In this document: positions 56,769 through 64,000 of the stretch, one piece after another | Layout of the letters: each line of letters begins with the position of its first letter | Numbering within the stretch: position 1 is the first letter of the stretch | Assembly: GCF_004795105.1 (NCBI RefSeq) | Contig: NZ_SSBL01000004.1 | Location: forward strand, 372,001 to 436,000 | From: Streptomyces sp. A0642 | GTDB lineage: Bacteria > Actinomycetota > Actinomycetes > Streptomycetales > Streptomycetaceae | Length of the DNA: 64,000 bases | Direction of reading: 5' to 3' | The notes under the pieces: generated by a model | Database searches by the model: none | Told to the model about the DNA's origin: nothing | The model's input: the letters and a program-made list of their open reading frames with translations, nothing else | Program-made: the position numbers and the translations under genes

Positions 56769-57617
56769 ATGTCCGCTGCCCACGACGAACCGGTGCTGTA
56801 CGAGAAGCGGGGCCCGGTCGCGACGGTGACCATGAACCGGCCCGGCTACCGCAACGCGCAGAACTCCGCGATGACCTACGCCCTCGACGACGCGTTCTAC
56901 CGCGCGGCCGACGACGGCGAGGTGAAGACCGTCGTCCTGGCGGGGGCGGGCAAGCACTTCTCCGCCGGCCACGACATCGGGACCCCCGGGCGCGACGCGC
57001 ATCTGCCCTTCGAGCGCCGGGCGGGGCTGTGGTGGGACCACTCGGACAAGGAGGGCGCGGAGAGCCGGTTCGCGCGGGAGTCCGAGGTGTACCTGGGGAT
57101 GTGCCGTCGCTGGCGCGAGCTGCCCAAGCCGGTCATCGCGTCCGTGCAGGGCGCGTGCGTGGCCGGTGGTCTGATGCTGGCCTGGGTGTGCGACCTGATC
57201 GTGGCCTCCGAGGACGCGTTCTTCGCGGACCCCGTGGTCCGGATGGGCATCCCCGGCGTCGAGTACTTCGCCCACCCGTGGGTGATGCCGCCGCGGATCG
57301 CCAAGGAGTTCCTCTTCACCGGCGACCGGATGAGCGCCCGGCGCGCCTACGAGGTCGGCATGGTCAACCGAGTCGTACCGCGCGAAAAACTCACCGCGCA
57401 CACCGAAGAGTTGGCACTGCGCATCGCGGAAATGCCGCGCATGGGACTGGCGCTGGCGAAGCGGGCGGTCAATCAGGCCGAGGACCTGCAGGGCATGCAC
57501 ACCGGGATGGACTCGGTGTTCGGGCTGCACCACCTGGCGCACGCGCACAACGCCGAGACCGCACCGGACGCGCTCGGCGGCATGGACATCCGGGCGATGA
57601 AGGAGGCGGGCGGCTGA
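56769..57617 (+). CDS. Enoyl-CoA hydratase family protein
   Basis: A 282-aa crotonase: AGAGKHFSAGHDIGTPG and VQGACVAGGLMLAWVCDLIVAS are the two oxyanion-hole segments. A 30-residue insertion around PFERRAGLWWDHSDKEG, with extra tryptophans, marks a subgroup seen in steroid and acyl-CoA clusters. RBS GGAAGGAG. Its position, where mycobacteria have fadD3, is distinctive. TGATG overlap with fadE31. Confidence 0.84.
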   Translation: MSAAHDEPVLYEKRGPVATVTMNRPGYRNAQNSAMTYALDDAFYRAADDGEVKTVVLAGAGKHFSAGHDIGTPGRDAHLPFERRAGLWWDHSDKEGAESRFARESEVYLGMCRRWRELPKPVIASVQGACVAGGLMLAWVCDLIVASEDAFFADPVVRMGIPGVEYFAHPWVMPPRIAKEFLFTGDRMSARRAYEVGMVNRVVPREKLTAHTEELALRIAEMPRMGLALAKRAVNQAEDLQGMHTGMDSVFGLHHLAHAHNAETAPDALGGMDIRAMKEAGG

Positions 57618-58792
57618 TGGACCTGGATTTCGGCGCGGCCGACGACGCGTTCCGCGCCGAGGCACGCGACTGGCTGGCCGCTCATGTCCCTGCCCGCGCC
57701 CTGCCCTCCCTGGAGACCGCCGAAGGCTTCGCCGCACACCGGGACTGGGAGGCCACCCTGGCCGCCGACCGCTGGTCGGTGGTCTCCTGGCCCGACGAGT
57801 TCGGCGGGCGCGGGAGTTCCCTGCTGCACTGGCTGGTCTTCGAGGAGGAGTACTACGCCGCCGGGGCGCCCGGCCGGGTCAGCCAGAACGGCATCAACCT
57901 GCTGGCCCCGACCCTCTTCGAGCACGGCACGGACGAACAGCGGGCCCGTGTCCTGCCCCCGATGGCGAGCGGTGAGGTCATCTGGGCACAGGCCTGGTCC
58001 GAGCCGGAGTCCGGCTCCGATCTGGCTTCGCTGAGATCGAGGGCCGTACGGACCGGGGGCGGCTGGCTGATCAGCGGCCAGAAGACGTGGTCCTCCCGGG
58101 CGGCCTTCGCCGACCGCGCCTTCGGCCTGTTCCGCAGCGACCCCGACGCGGACCGGCCGCACCGGGGGCTCACCTATCTGATGTTCCCGCTGGACGCCGA
58201 GGGCGTGACCGTGCGGCCCATCGGGCGGCTCGACGGGAAGCCCGCCTTCGCCGAAATCTTCCTGGACCAGGTGTTCGTACCCGACGAGGACGTCATCGGC
58301 GAGCCCGGCCGGGGCTGGCGGGTCGCGATGAGCACCACGGGCAACGAGCGCGGGCTGACCCTGCGCAGCCCGGGCCGCTTCACCGCGGCCGCGGACCGGC
58401 TGACCGCCCTGTGGCACGCGTACGGCGACCCGGCGGACACGGCCCTGCGGGACAGGGTGGCCGACGCGGTGATCGGGGCCCGCGCCTACCGGCTGTTCTC
58501 GTACGCGGGTGCCTCCCAGGTCCTGCACGGCGGGGGCGGGCCCGCAGGGGCCGCGTCCAGCCTCAACAAGATCTACTGGTCCGAGCTGGACATCGCGCTG
58601 CACGAGACGGCGCTCGACCTGCTCGGCCCCTGCGGCGAACTCGCCGACCACGCCGCCGAATCGCCGGACCGCGGCGGCTGGTCCGAGGGCTACACCTTCT
58701 CCCTGGCCGGCCCCGTCTACGCGGGCACGAACGAGATCCAGCGCGACATCATCGCCGAGCGGCTGCTCGGTCTGCCGAAGGGACGCCGCTGA
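57617..58792 (+). CDS. fadE31: Acyl-CoA dehydrogenase, FadE31-like
   Basis: A 391-aa acyl-CoA dehydrogenase: WAQAWSEPESGSDLASLRSRAV and VYAGTNEIQRDIIAERLLGLPKG. Homologues form heterotetramers with FadE32 or FadE33 (shown in M. tuberculosis). It is overlapped by one base with both neighbours, so stoichiometric expression with fadE32 is expected. Confidence 0.86.
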   Translation: MDLDFGAADDAFRAEARDWLAAHVPARALPSLETAEGFAAHRDWEATLAADRWSVVSWPDEFGGRGSSLLHWLVFEEEYYAAGAPGRVSQNGINLLAPTLFEHGTDEQRARVLPPMASGEVIWAQAWSEPESGSDLASLRSRAVRTGGGWLISGQKTWSSRAAFADRAFGLFRSDPDADRPHRGLTYLMFPLDAEGVTVRPIGRLDGKPAFAEIFLDQVFVPDEDVIGEPGRGWRVAMSTTGNERGLTLRSPGRFTAAADRLTALWHAYGDPADTALRDRVADAVIGARAYRLFSYAGASQVLHGGGGPAGAASSLNKIYWSELDIALHETALDLLGPCGELADHAAESPDRGGWSEGYTFSLAGPVYAGTNEIQRDIIAERLLGLPKGRR

Positions 58793-59784
58793 TGCGATTC
58801 CTCCTCGACGCCGAGCAGCGGGAGTTCGTCCGCTCCCTCGATGCCCTGCTCGCCTCGGTCGACACCCCGGCCGCCGTACGGTCCTGGGCTGCCGGTGACC
58901 ACGGTCCGGGGCGTGCCGTCTGGGCACGGCTGGCCGAGGCCGGGGTGTTCGCGCTCGCGGTCCCTGAGAAGCACGAGGGGTTCGGCCCCCTGCCGCTCGA
59001 ACTCACCCTCGCCTTCGAGGCGGTGGGGCGGCACGCCGTCCCGGGGCCCCTGGTGGAGACGGTTGCCGCGGCGGCCCTTCTCGGGCGGCTCGGCGACGAG
59101 GGCGTCGCCGCCGAGCGACTGCCGGGCATCGCCTCGGGGAAGTCGGTCGTCTCCCTCTGTCTGACCTCGCTCGGCCCGTACGCCCTGGACGCCGACGCGG
59201 CGGACGCGGTGTTCGTGGTGGACGGCGGCACCTTGCGCCTCGCCACCGCTTCCGGTCCCGTACAGCCCTCGGCCGACCCGGGGCGGCGGCTGTCACGGCC
59301 GTCGGGCGGGACGGCCCTGGCTCGGGGACCCGCGGTGACGGCCGCCGCCGGATACGCGGCCGAGGTCGCCGCGCTCGCCACGGCGGCGCAGGCACTCGGC
59401 GTCGGCCGGACCCTGCTGGCCCGTACCGTGGAACACGTCAGGCGGCGGCGCCAGTTCGGGGTGGCGATCGGCTCCTTCCAGGCGGTCAAGCACCGGCTCG
59501 CCGACACGCTGCTGGCCCTGGAGTTCGCCGGACCGCTGGTGCACGGCGCCGCGCTCGCGCTCGCCGCCGGCCACGAAGGCGCGGGCCGCGACATCGCCGC
59601 GGCCAAGGTCGCGGCGGGCGAGGCGGGGTACACGGCGGCGCGCACGGCCCTCCAGCTGCACGGCGCCCTGGGCTACACCGACGAACTCGACCTGTCCCTG
59701 TGGATCCGCAAGGCCCGCCCCCTGCGCGACGCGTGGGGAACCCCGGCGGCCTGTCGCGCCCGCGTCATGGGAGCGGCCCGATGA
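58792..59784 (+). CDS. fadE32: Acyl-CoA dehydrogenase, FadE32-like (partner subunit)
   Basis: A 330-aa short acyl-CoA dehydrogenase: MRFLLDAEQREFVRSLDALL, the C-terminal RRRQFGVAIGSFQAVKHRLADTLLALE and ALQLHGALGYTDELDLSLW. About 60 residues shorter than FadE31 and with a reduced middle domain, as in the heteromeric partner subunits. ATGA overlap with fadE33. Confidence 0.84.
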   Translation: MRFLLDAEQREFVRSLDALLASVDTPAAVRSWAAGDHGPGRAVWARLAEAGVFALAVPEKHEGFGPLPLELTLAFEAVGRHAVPGPLVETVAAAALLGRLGDEGVAAERLPGIASGKSVVSLCLTSLGPYALDADAADAVFVVDGGTLRLATASGPVQPSADPGRRLSRPSGGTALARGPAVTAAAGYAAEVAALATAAQALGVGRTLLARTVEHVRRRRQFGVAIGSFQAVKHRLADTLLALEFAGPLVHGAALALAAGHEGAGRDIAAAKVAAGEAGYTAARTALQLHGALGYTDELDLSLWIRKARPLRDAWGTPAACRARVMGAAR

Positions 59785-60857
59785 GACCGACCCGGGAGCA
59801 GGAGGAGCTGCGGTCCGCGTTGCGGTCCCTGCTGACCGAGCATCAAGGATGCGACGCCTACGCCCCGTTGACCGCTCAGGTCGGGGCCGCCGGTCTCGCC
59901 GTGCCCGAGGAGTACGGCGGAGCGGGTGGCGGCGCCCGCGATGTGCAGGTGCTGATGGAGGAGCTGGGCCGGTGCCTGAGCCCGCTGCCGTGTCTGGGCT
60001 CCTCGGTGCTCACGGCGGGAGCGCTGCTGGTGTCCGGCGACGAGGAGGCGTGCGGGCGGCTGCTGCCCGCCCTGGCCGACGGCAGCGCGGTGGGCAGCCT
60101 CGCCTGGGCCGAGCAGGGTTCCTGGGAGCAGGAGGCCGTGCGCGCCGAGGCCGTGCCGGGGCCGGGTGGTGGCCGCCATCTGATCACCGGGGCCAAGGAG
60201 CACGTACTGGACTGGAAGGACGTGGACGTCCTTCTCGTCGCGGCCCGCACGGCACACGGGGTCTCGCTCTTCGAGGTGGCGCCCGAAGCCGCCGGTGTGC
60301 GCCGGGAAGCCGTCGTGACCATGGACCAGACCCGGGCCCAGGCCCGGTGGCTGCTGGACGGAGCCGAGGGACGCCTGCTGGGGACGGACGGCGACGGCGG
60401 GCGGTATCTGGAGCGCGTACGGGACCTGGCGTGCACGGCGCTCGCGGCGGAGCAGGTGGGCGCGGCGGAGCGCTGCCTGGAGCTGACCGTCGAATACGCC
60501 GGGAACCGGGTCCAGTTCGGGCGGCCCATCGGCTCGTTCCAGGCGGTCAAGCACCGGCTGGCCGACGCCTACGTCCTGGTGGAGTCCGCGCGTTCGGCGG
60601 CGCTCGGCGCGGCGTTCGCCGCCGACGAGGACCCGGGCGCGCTGCCGCGGGCCGCGGCCGTCGCGAAGTCCGTCTGCTCCGAGGCGTTCTCGGCGGTGGC
60701 CGGCGAGATGATCCAGCTGCACGGCGGGATCGGCATCACCTGGGAGCACGACGCACACCGCTACTTCAAACGCGCCCACGGGGCGGGGGAACTGCTCGGA
60801 CCGCCCGCCCTCCATCGGGCGCGGCTCGCCGCCGATCTGGGCCTGGCCGCCCGCTGA
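59781..60857 (+). CDS. fadE33: Acyl-CoA dehydrogenase, FadE33-like (partner subunit)
   Basis: A 358-aa protein: RPTREQEELRSALRSLLTEH, NRVQFGRPIGSFQAVKHRLADAYV and MIQLHGGIGITWEHDAHRYFKRA. The order FadE31-32-33 reproduces Rv3562-Rv3564. FadE33 can replace FadE32 in complexes with FadE31. It ends 47 bp before the SDR, probably in the same operon. Confidence 0.84.
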   Translation: MRPTREQEELRSALRSLLTEHQGCDAYAPLTAQVGAAGLAVPEEYGGAGGGARDVQVLMEELGRCLSPLPCLGSSVLTAGALLVSGDEEACGRLLPALADGSAVGSLAWAEQGSWEQEAVRAEAVPGPGGGRHLITGAKEHVLDWKDVDVLLVAARTAHGVSLFEVAPEAAGVRREAVVTMDQTRAQARWLLDGAEGRLLGTDGDGGRYLERVRDLACTALAAEQVGAAERCLELTVEYAGNRVQFGRPIGSFQAVKHRLADAYVLVESARSAALGAAFAADEDPGALPRAAAVAKSVCSEAFSAVAGEMIQLHGGIGITWEHDAHRYFKRAHGAGELLGPPALHRARLAADLGLAAR

Positions 60858-60904
60858 GCGGCTCCGGAGACACCGAGAGACAGACCGAAAGAGGGGATCA
60901 ACGC

Positions 60905-61705
60905 ATGGATCCGGGCGCGCCGTGGGACTTCACGGGGCAGGTGGCCGTGGTCACCGGCGGCACCAAGGGCATCGGCGCCGCCGTCGCCGCGGCGTTCCTG
61001 GGCGCGGGCGCGGAGGTGGTCGTCTGCGGCCGCACCACCCCGGACACGCTGCCGGAGTCCCGCGGCCGGGCAGCCGTCTTCGTCCCGGCCGACGTGCGCG
61101 ATCCGGCGGCGGCCTCCTTGCTGGTGGACGCCGCGGTGGAACGCTTCGGCAGGCTCGACGTCCTGGTCAACAACGCGGGCGGTTCCCCGGACGCCGACGC
61201 GGCCACCGTCTCGCCGCGTTTCGTGGAGAAGATCATCGCGCTCAATCTCCTCGCGCCGTTCTATGTGGCGCAGGCGGCCCACCGTGTCATGCGGGCCCAG
61301 GACAGCGGCGGTTCGGTCATCAACATCGGCAGCGTCTCCGGCCGGCATCCCCAGCCGGGCACCGCGGCCTACACGGCGGCCAAGGCCGGACTGCTGGCCC
61401 TCACCAGGGCGCTGGCCCTGGAATGGGCGCCGGCGGTCCGGGTCAACCACATCACCACCGGGCTGGTCCGCACCGCGGGCGCGGCGTCCGTCTACGGCGC
61501 GGACGGCGGCGCGGCGGTGGCGGGCGTCATCCCGATGGCGCGCATGGCGGTGCCCGAGGACGTCGCCCACGCCTGCCTGTTCCTCGCGGGCGGTCTGTCC
61601 GGATACGTCAACGGCGCCGACCTCGCGGTGCACGGCGGCGGCGAGTTCCCCGCCCGCTACCTGGCGGTCAGGGCGGCGGAGGCGGCCGGCCGACCGCCCC
61701 GGTAG
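60905..61705 (+). CDS. SDR family oxidoreductase (Rv3549c-like candidate)
   Basis: A 266-aa SDR: VVTGGTKGIGAAVAAAFLGAG, LVNNAGGSPDADAATVSPRF, INIGSVSGRHPQPGTAAYTAAKAGL and the C-terminal NGADLAVHGGGEFPARYL. Ser and Tyr-x3-Lys are present. It closes the plus-strand operon, and its size and context fit the second SDR of the mycobacterial regulon (Rv3549c), but orthology is not proven. Confidence 0.82.
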   Translation: MDPGAPWDFTGQVAVVTGGTKGIGAAVAAAFLGAGAEVVVCGRTTPDTLPESRGRAAVFVPADVRDPAAASLLVDAAVERFGRLDVLVNNAGGSPDADAATVSPRFVEKIIALNLLAPFYVAQAAHRVMRAQDSGGSVINIGSVSGRHPQPGTAAYTAAKAGLLALTRALALEWAPAVRVNHITTGLVRTAGAASVYGADGGAAVAGVIPMARMAVPEDVAHACLFLAGGLSGYVNGADLAVHGGGEFPARYLAVRAAEAAGRPPR

Positions 61706-61718
61706 CGGCGCGCGAAAG

Positions 61719-61741
61719 AATTTTGCCCAGCGCGCAAAATT
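61719..61741. promoter_or_regulatory. Palindromic operator upstream of the TetR-MFS pair
   Basis: AATTTTGC-CCAGCGC-GCAAAATT: perfect 8-bp arms, 7-bp centre, 17 bp upstream of the TetR ATG. AT-rich compared with surroundings. A likely autoregulatory site. Confidence 0.8.
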
Positions 61742-61758
61742 GCATAGCATGCATCTTC

Positions 61759-62364
61759 ATGAGTGCCGACGACCCTTCCCCCGGTCTGCGCGAACGCAAG
61801 AAGCGCGCGACACGCGACGCCCTTGCGGGCATGGCGCTGCGCATGGCCGCGGACCAGGGGATCGAGAACGTGACCGTGGAAGCGGTCACCGACGCGGTCG
61901 GCGTCTCCGTACGCACGTTCTTCAACTACTTCCCGTGCCTGGAGGACGCGATCATCCGCCCCGGCCGGCACCATGCCGAGCGGACCCGCCGGGCCGTGCT
62001 CAACGCCCCGGAACACCTCACGGCGCTCGAAGCCCTCAGCGAGGCGCTCGCCCAGGAACTCGCCCCCATCGAGGAGGGCCATGAACGCTGGGCGCTCCAG
62101 ATGAAGGTGCTCAGGTCGAGCCCCTCGCTGCTTCCGGCCTTCCTCGCCGCCCAGGGCGCCGACGAGCGCGCCCTCGTCGCCGCCGTGGCCGAGCGCCTGG
62201 GCCAGGACCCCGAGACCGATCTCTACCCGCGGCTCCTGGCCCACGCGGCGATCGCCGCCGTGCGCGCCGCCGCGGAGGTCTGGGTGGCCTCCGGCCGCAC
62301 CCGTACGTTCCAGAGCCTGTGCCGCGACGCCTTCGCCTCGCTGGCGGCGGGGCTGGCCGTCTGA
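61759..62364 (+). CDS. TetR-family regulator of the adjacent MFS exporter
   Basis: A 201-aa TetR: RERKKRATRDALAGMALRMAADQGIENVTVEAVTDAVGVSVRTFFNYFPCLEDAI is the helix-turn-helix domain (residues 10-64); the rest is a helical ligand domain. It precedes a 14-TM MFS exporter by 102 bp on the same strand, with a perfect palindrome before its own start. This is the standard layout of a self-regulated multidrug or metabolite efflux switch. Confidence 0.9.
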   Translation: MSADDPSPGLRERKKRATRDALAGMALRMAADQGIENVTVEAVTDAVGVSVRTFFNYFPCLEDAIIRPGRHHAERTRRAVLNAPEHLTALEALSEALAQELAPIEEGHERWALQMKVLRSSPSLLPAFLAAQGADERALVAAVAERLGQDPETDLYPRLLAHAAIAAVRAAAEVWVASGRTRTFQSLCRDAFASLAAGLAV

Positions 62365-62466
62365 AGCACGTCCGGCCCGGACCCTCCGCGGCCCCCACCA
62401 CCGCTCACCGCAGAACCCGTCACCACAGAACCAGTCACGTCACCAGAGAATGAGGAACGTCAGCCG

Positions 62467-64000
62467 ATGACCGCTGCCGTCACACCCGAGACCGGTACGG
62501 CCGGTGCGCCCGAGGGGGACGCATCCGGCATGACCCGCCGCCAGATACTCCAGGCCATGTCCGGCCTGATGGCCGGCATGTTCGTGGCCATCCTGGCCTC
62601 CACCGTGGTCTCCAACGCCCTGCCGAGGATCATCTCCGATCTGCACGGCAGCCAGTCCTCCTACACCTGGGTCGTCACCGCCGAACTCCTCGCCATGACG
62701 GCGACGGTCCCGATCTGGGGCAAGCTGTCCGACCTCTACGACAAGAAGCTGCTCATCCAGCTCTCGCTGTCGATGTTCATCGTCGGTTCGCTCGTCGCCG
62801 GCTTCTCGCACAGCATCGGGCTGCTCATCGTGAGCCGTGTCGTCCAGGGGATCGGCGCGGGCGGCCTCACCGCGCTCGCCCAGGTCGTCATGGCGGCGAT
62901 CATTCCGCCCCGCGAACTCGGCCGCTACTCCGGCATCTTCGGCGCCGTCTTCGCCGTCGGCACGGTCGCGGGACCGCTCATCGGCGGTGTGCTCGTCGAC
63001 ACCTCGTGGCTCGGCTGGCGCTGGTGCTTCTTCATCGGCGTGCCGTTCGCACTGCTCGCCATCGTGCTGCTCCAGCTGACCCTGAGGCTGCCCACCGTCC
63101 GCAGGGAAGTGAAGATCGACTATCTCGGCGCCGTGCTCATCATGAGCGGTGTCAGTGCCCTGCTGCTGTGGGTGACCCTCGCGGGCAACCGGTTCGACTG
63201 GGCCTCGTGGCAGACCGCCGCGCTCGTCAGTGGCGGCGTGCTCCTGCTGGCCGCCGCGGTCCTGGTCGAGTCCAGGGTCCAGGAACCGATCATCCCGCTG
63301 GACATCTTCCGCAACCGCACCGTGGCGCTGACGACGATCGCGAGCCTCCTCGTCGGCGTCGCCATGTTCGGCGGCACGGTGTTCCTCTCGCAGTACTTCC
63401 AGACCTCGCTCGGCAAGTCGCCGACCACCGCGGGTCTGATGAGCCTGCCGATGATCCTCGGTCTGATGGTCTCCACGACCGTCGCCGGGCAGATCATCTC
63501 CTCCCGGGGCAAGTGGAAGGGCTTCCTGATCGCGGGCGGCATCATCATGACGGCGGGCATGGGCCTGCTGTCCACGATCGGCGCCGACACGTCGTTCACC
63601 GTGCTCAGCCTCTACATGGTCGTGCTCGGCGTGGGCGTCGGCATGCTGATGCAGAACCTGGTGCTGGCCGCACAGAACGACGTTCCCGCTTCCGAACTCG
63701 GTGCGGCGACCTCGGTCCTCTCGTTCTTCCGCAGTCTCGGAGGCGCGATCGGCACGAGCGCGCTGGGCGCGGTGCTCGCCCACCGGGTGGCCCAGGAGTT
63801 GGAGAAGGGCTTCGGCGGTGCGGCGGACGGCGGGGGTGCCGGAGAGAGCGTTCCCGACCTCGGCAGCCTGCCCGAAGGGGCCCGCCAGGTGGTCGAGCAG
63901 GCGTACGGCGCCGCGACCGCGGACGTCTTCCTGATCGGCGCCCCCTTCGCGTTCCTCGCCCTGATCGTGGTCCTCTTCATCAAGGAGAAGCCGCTCAGGA
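62467..64000 (+). CDS. DHA2-type MFS drug exporter (3' end outside window)
   Basis: The open frame runs without a stop to base 64000 (511 codons). Motif A GKLSDLYDKKLLIQ after helix 2 and motif C AVFAVGTVAGPLIGGVLVD in helix 5 mark a drug:H+ antiporter, and the many helices past residue 200 (14-segment layout) indicate DHA2. The N-terminal 20 residues are hydrophilic. An extended loop near residues 440-480 (GFGGAADGGGAGESVPDL) precedes the last visible helix. It is probably controlled by the upstream TetR. The substrate is unknown; placement next to steroid genes need not be meaningful. Confidence 0.9.
   Translation, partial: MTAAVTPETGTAGAPEGDASGMTRRQILQAMSGLMAGMFVAILASTVVSNALPRIISDLHGSQSSYTWVVTAELLAMTATVPIWGKLSDLYDKKLLIQLSLSMFIVGSLVAGFSHSIGLLIVSRVVQGIGAGGLTALAQVVMAAIIPPRELGRYSGIFGAVFAVGTVAGPLIGGVLVDTSWLGWRWCFFIGVPFALLAIVLLQLTLRLPTVRREVKIDYLGAVLIMSGVSALLLWVTLAGNRFDWASWQTAALVSGGVLLLAAAVLVESRVQEPIIPLDIFRNRTVALTTIASLLVGVAMFGGTVFLSQYFQTSLGKSPTTAGLMSLPMILGLMVSTTVAGQIISSRGKWKGFLIAGGIIMTAGMGLLSTIGADTSFTVLSLYMVVLGVGVGMLMQNLVLAAQNDVPASELGAATSVLSFFRSLGGAIGTSALGAVLAHRVAQELEKGFGGAADGGGAGESVPDLGSLPEGARQVVEQAYGAATADVFLIGAPFAFLALIVVLFIKEKPLR

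Noticed and set aside
1..64000. tRNA/rRNA genes, insertion sequences, CRISPR arrays, attachment sites
   Set aside because: None was recognised by reading; no transposase- or integrase-like protein is encoded. A tRNAscan/ISfinder run would be needed to exclude short or degenerate ones.

Overview
The window is high-GC actinobacterial DNA, almost certainly from a Streptomyces chromosome. The signs are GTG starts, 4-bp overlaps inside operons, a gas-vesicle cluster in the Streptomyces order OAFGYZJLSK, a divergent third EF-Tu (tuf3), and stress-type small proteins. All functions are read from protein motifs and gene order; no search was run.

Layout. 1-9.1 kb is ordinary accessory and housekeeping content: a partial aminoglycoside acetyltransferase, YbaK, an XRE-cupin regulator divergent from an EamA exporter, two hexapeptide-repeat proteins, DedA, a thioesterase, an MFS exporter and a spermidine-synthase-like protein. 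9.2-14.4 kb holds tuf3 with a structured upstream region, an orphan immunity protein, AlkD, a TVP38 protein and uppP. 14.6-21.3 kb is a defence-like island: a DUF2786 protein divergent from an McrB-McrC pair, flanked by a frameshifted ATPase gene and a truncated, frameshifted helicase-like gene. 21.3-34.7 kb holds small stress-type proteins, a flavin reductase, lnt, a TetR-controlled monooxygenase/oxidoreductase operon, ung and an orphan oligopeptide-binding lipoprotein. 34.8-37.8 kb holds two SDRs and a DUF3037/HipA-like pair. 37.9-43.6 kb is the complete gvp operon.

43.7-61.7 kb is a catabolic region resembling the mycobacterial KstR2 regulon (Rv3548c-Rv3564) for steroid rings C and D. One divergon is SDR versus echA20-ipdA-ipdB-ipdC. 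The other is fadE30-ipdF-fadA6 versus an enoyl-CoA hydratase, fadE31, fadE32, fadE33 and an SDR. Operator-like palindromes lie in both divergent promoters and share the octamer CCTAACAA. No fadD3 or kstR2 is visible, so both must lie elsewhere if the pathway works.

Between the two catabolic halves sits a tightly coupled minus-strand operon (48351-52347) with no pathway logic for steroids. It encodes a 58-aa acidic-then-hydrophobic peptide, an unrecognised 236-aa protein, two paralogous DUF6895-type proteins and an S12-type serine hydrolase. Its peptide-first layout looks like a natural-product or peptide-modification cassette and is the best candidate for an undescribed system. A TetR/MFS exporter pair with its own operator closes the window; the exporter runs off the right edge.

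A further pattern is that four unrelated genes have their 3' ends, stop codon included, tandemly repeated just downstream.
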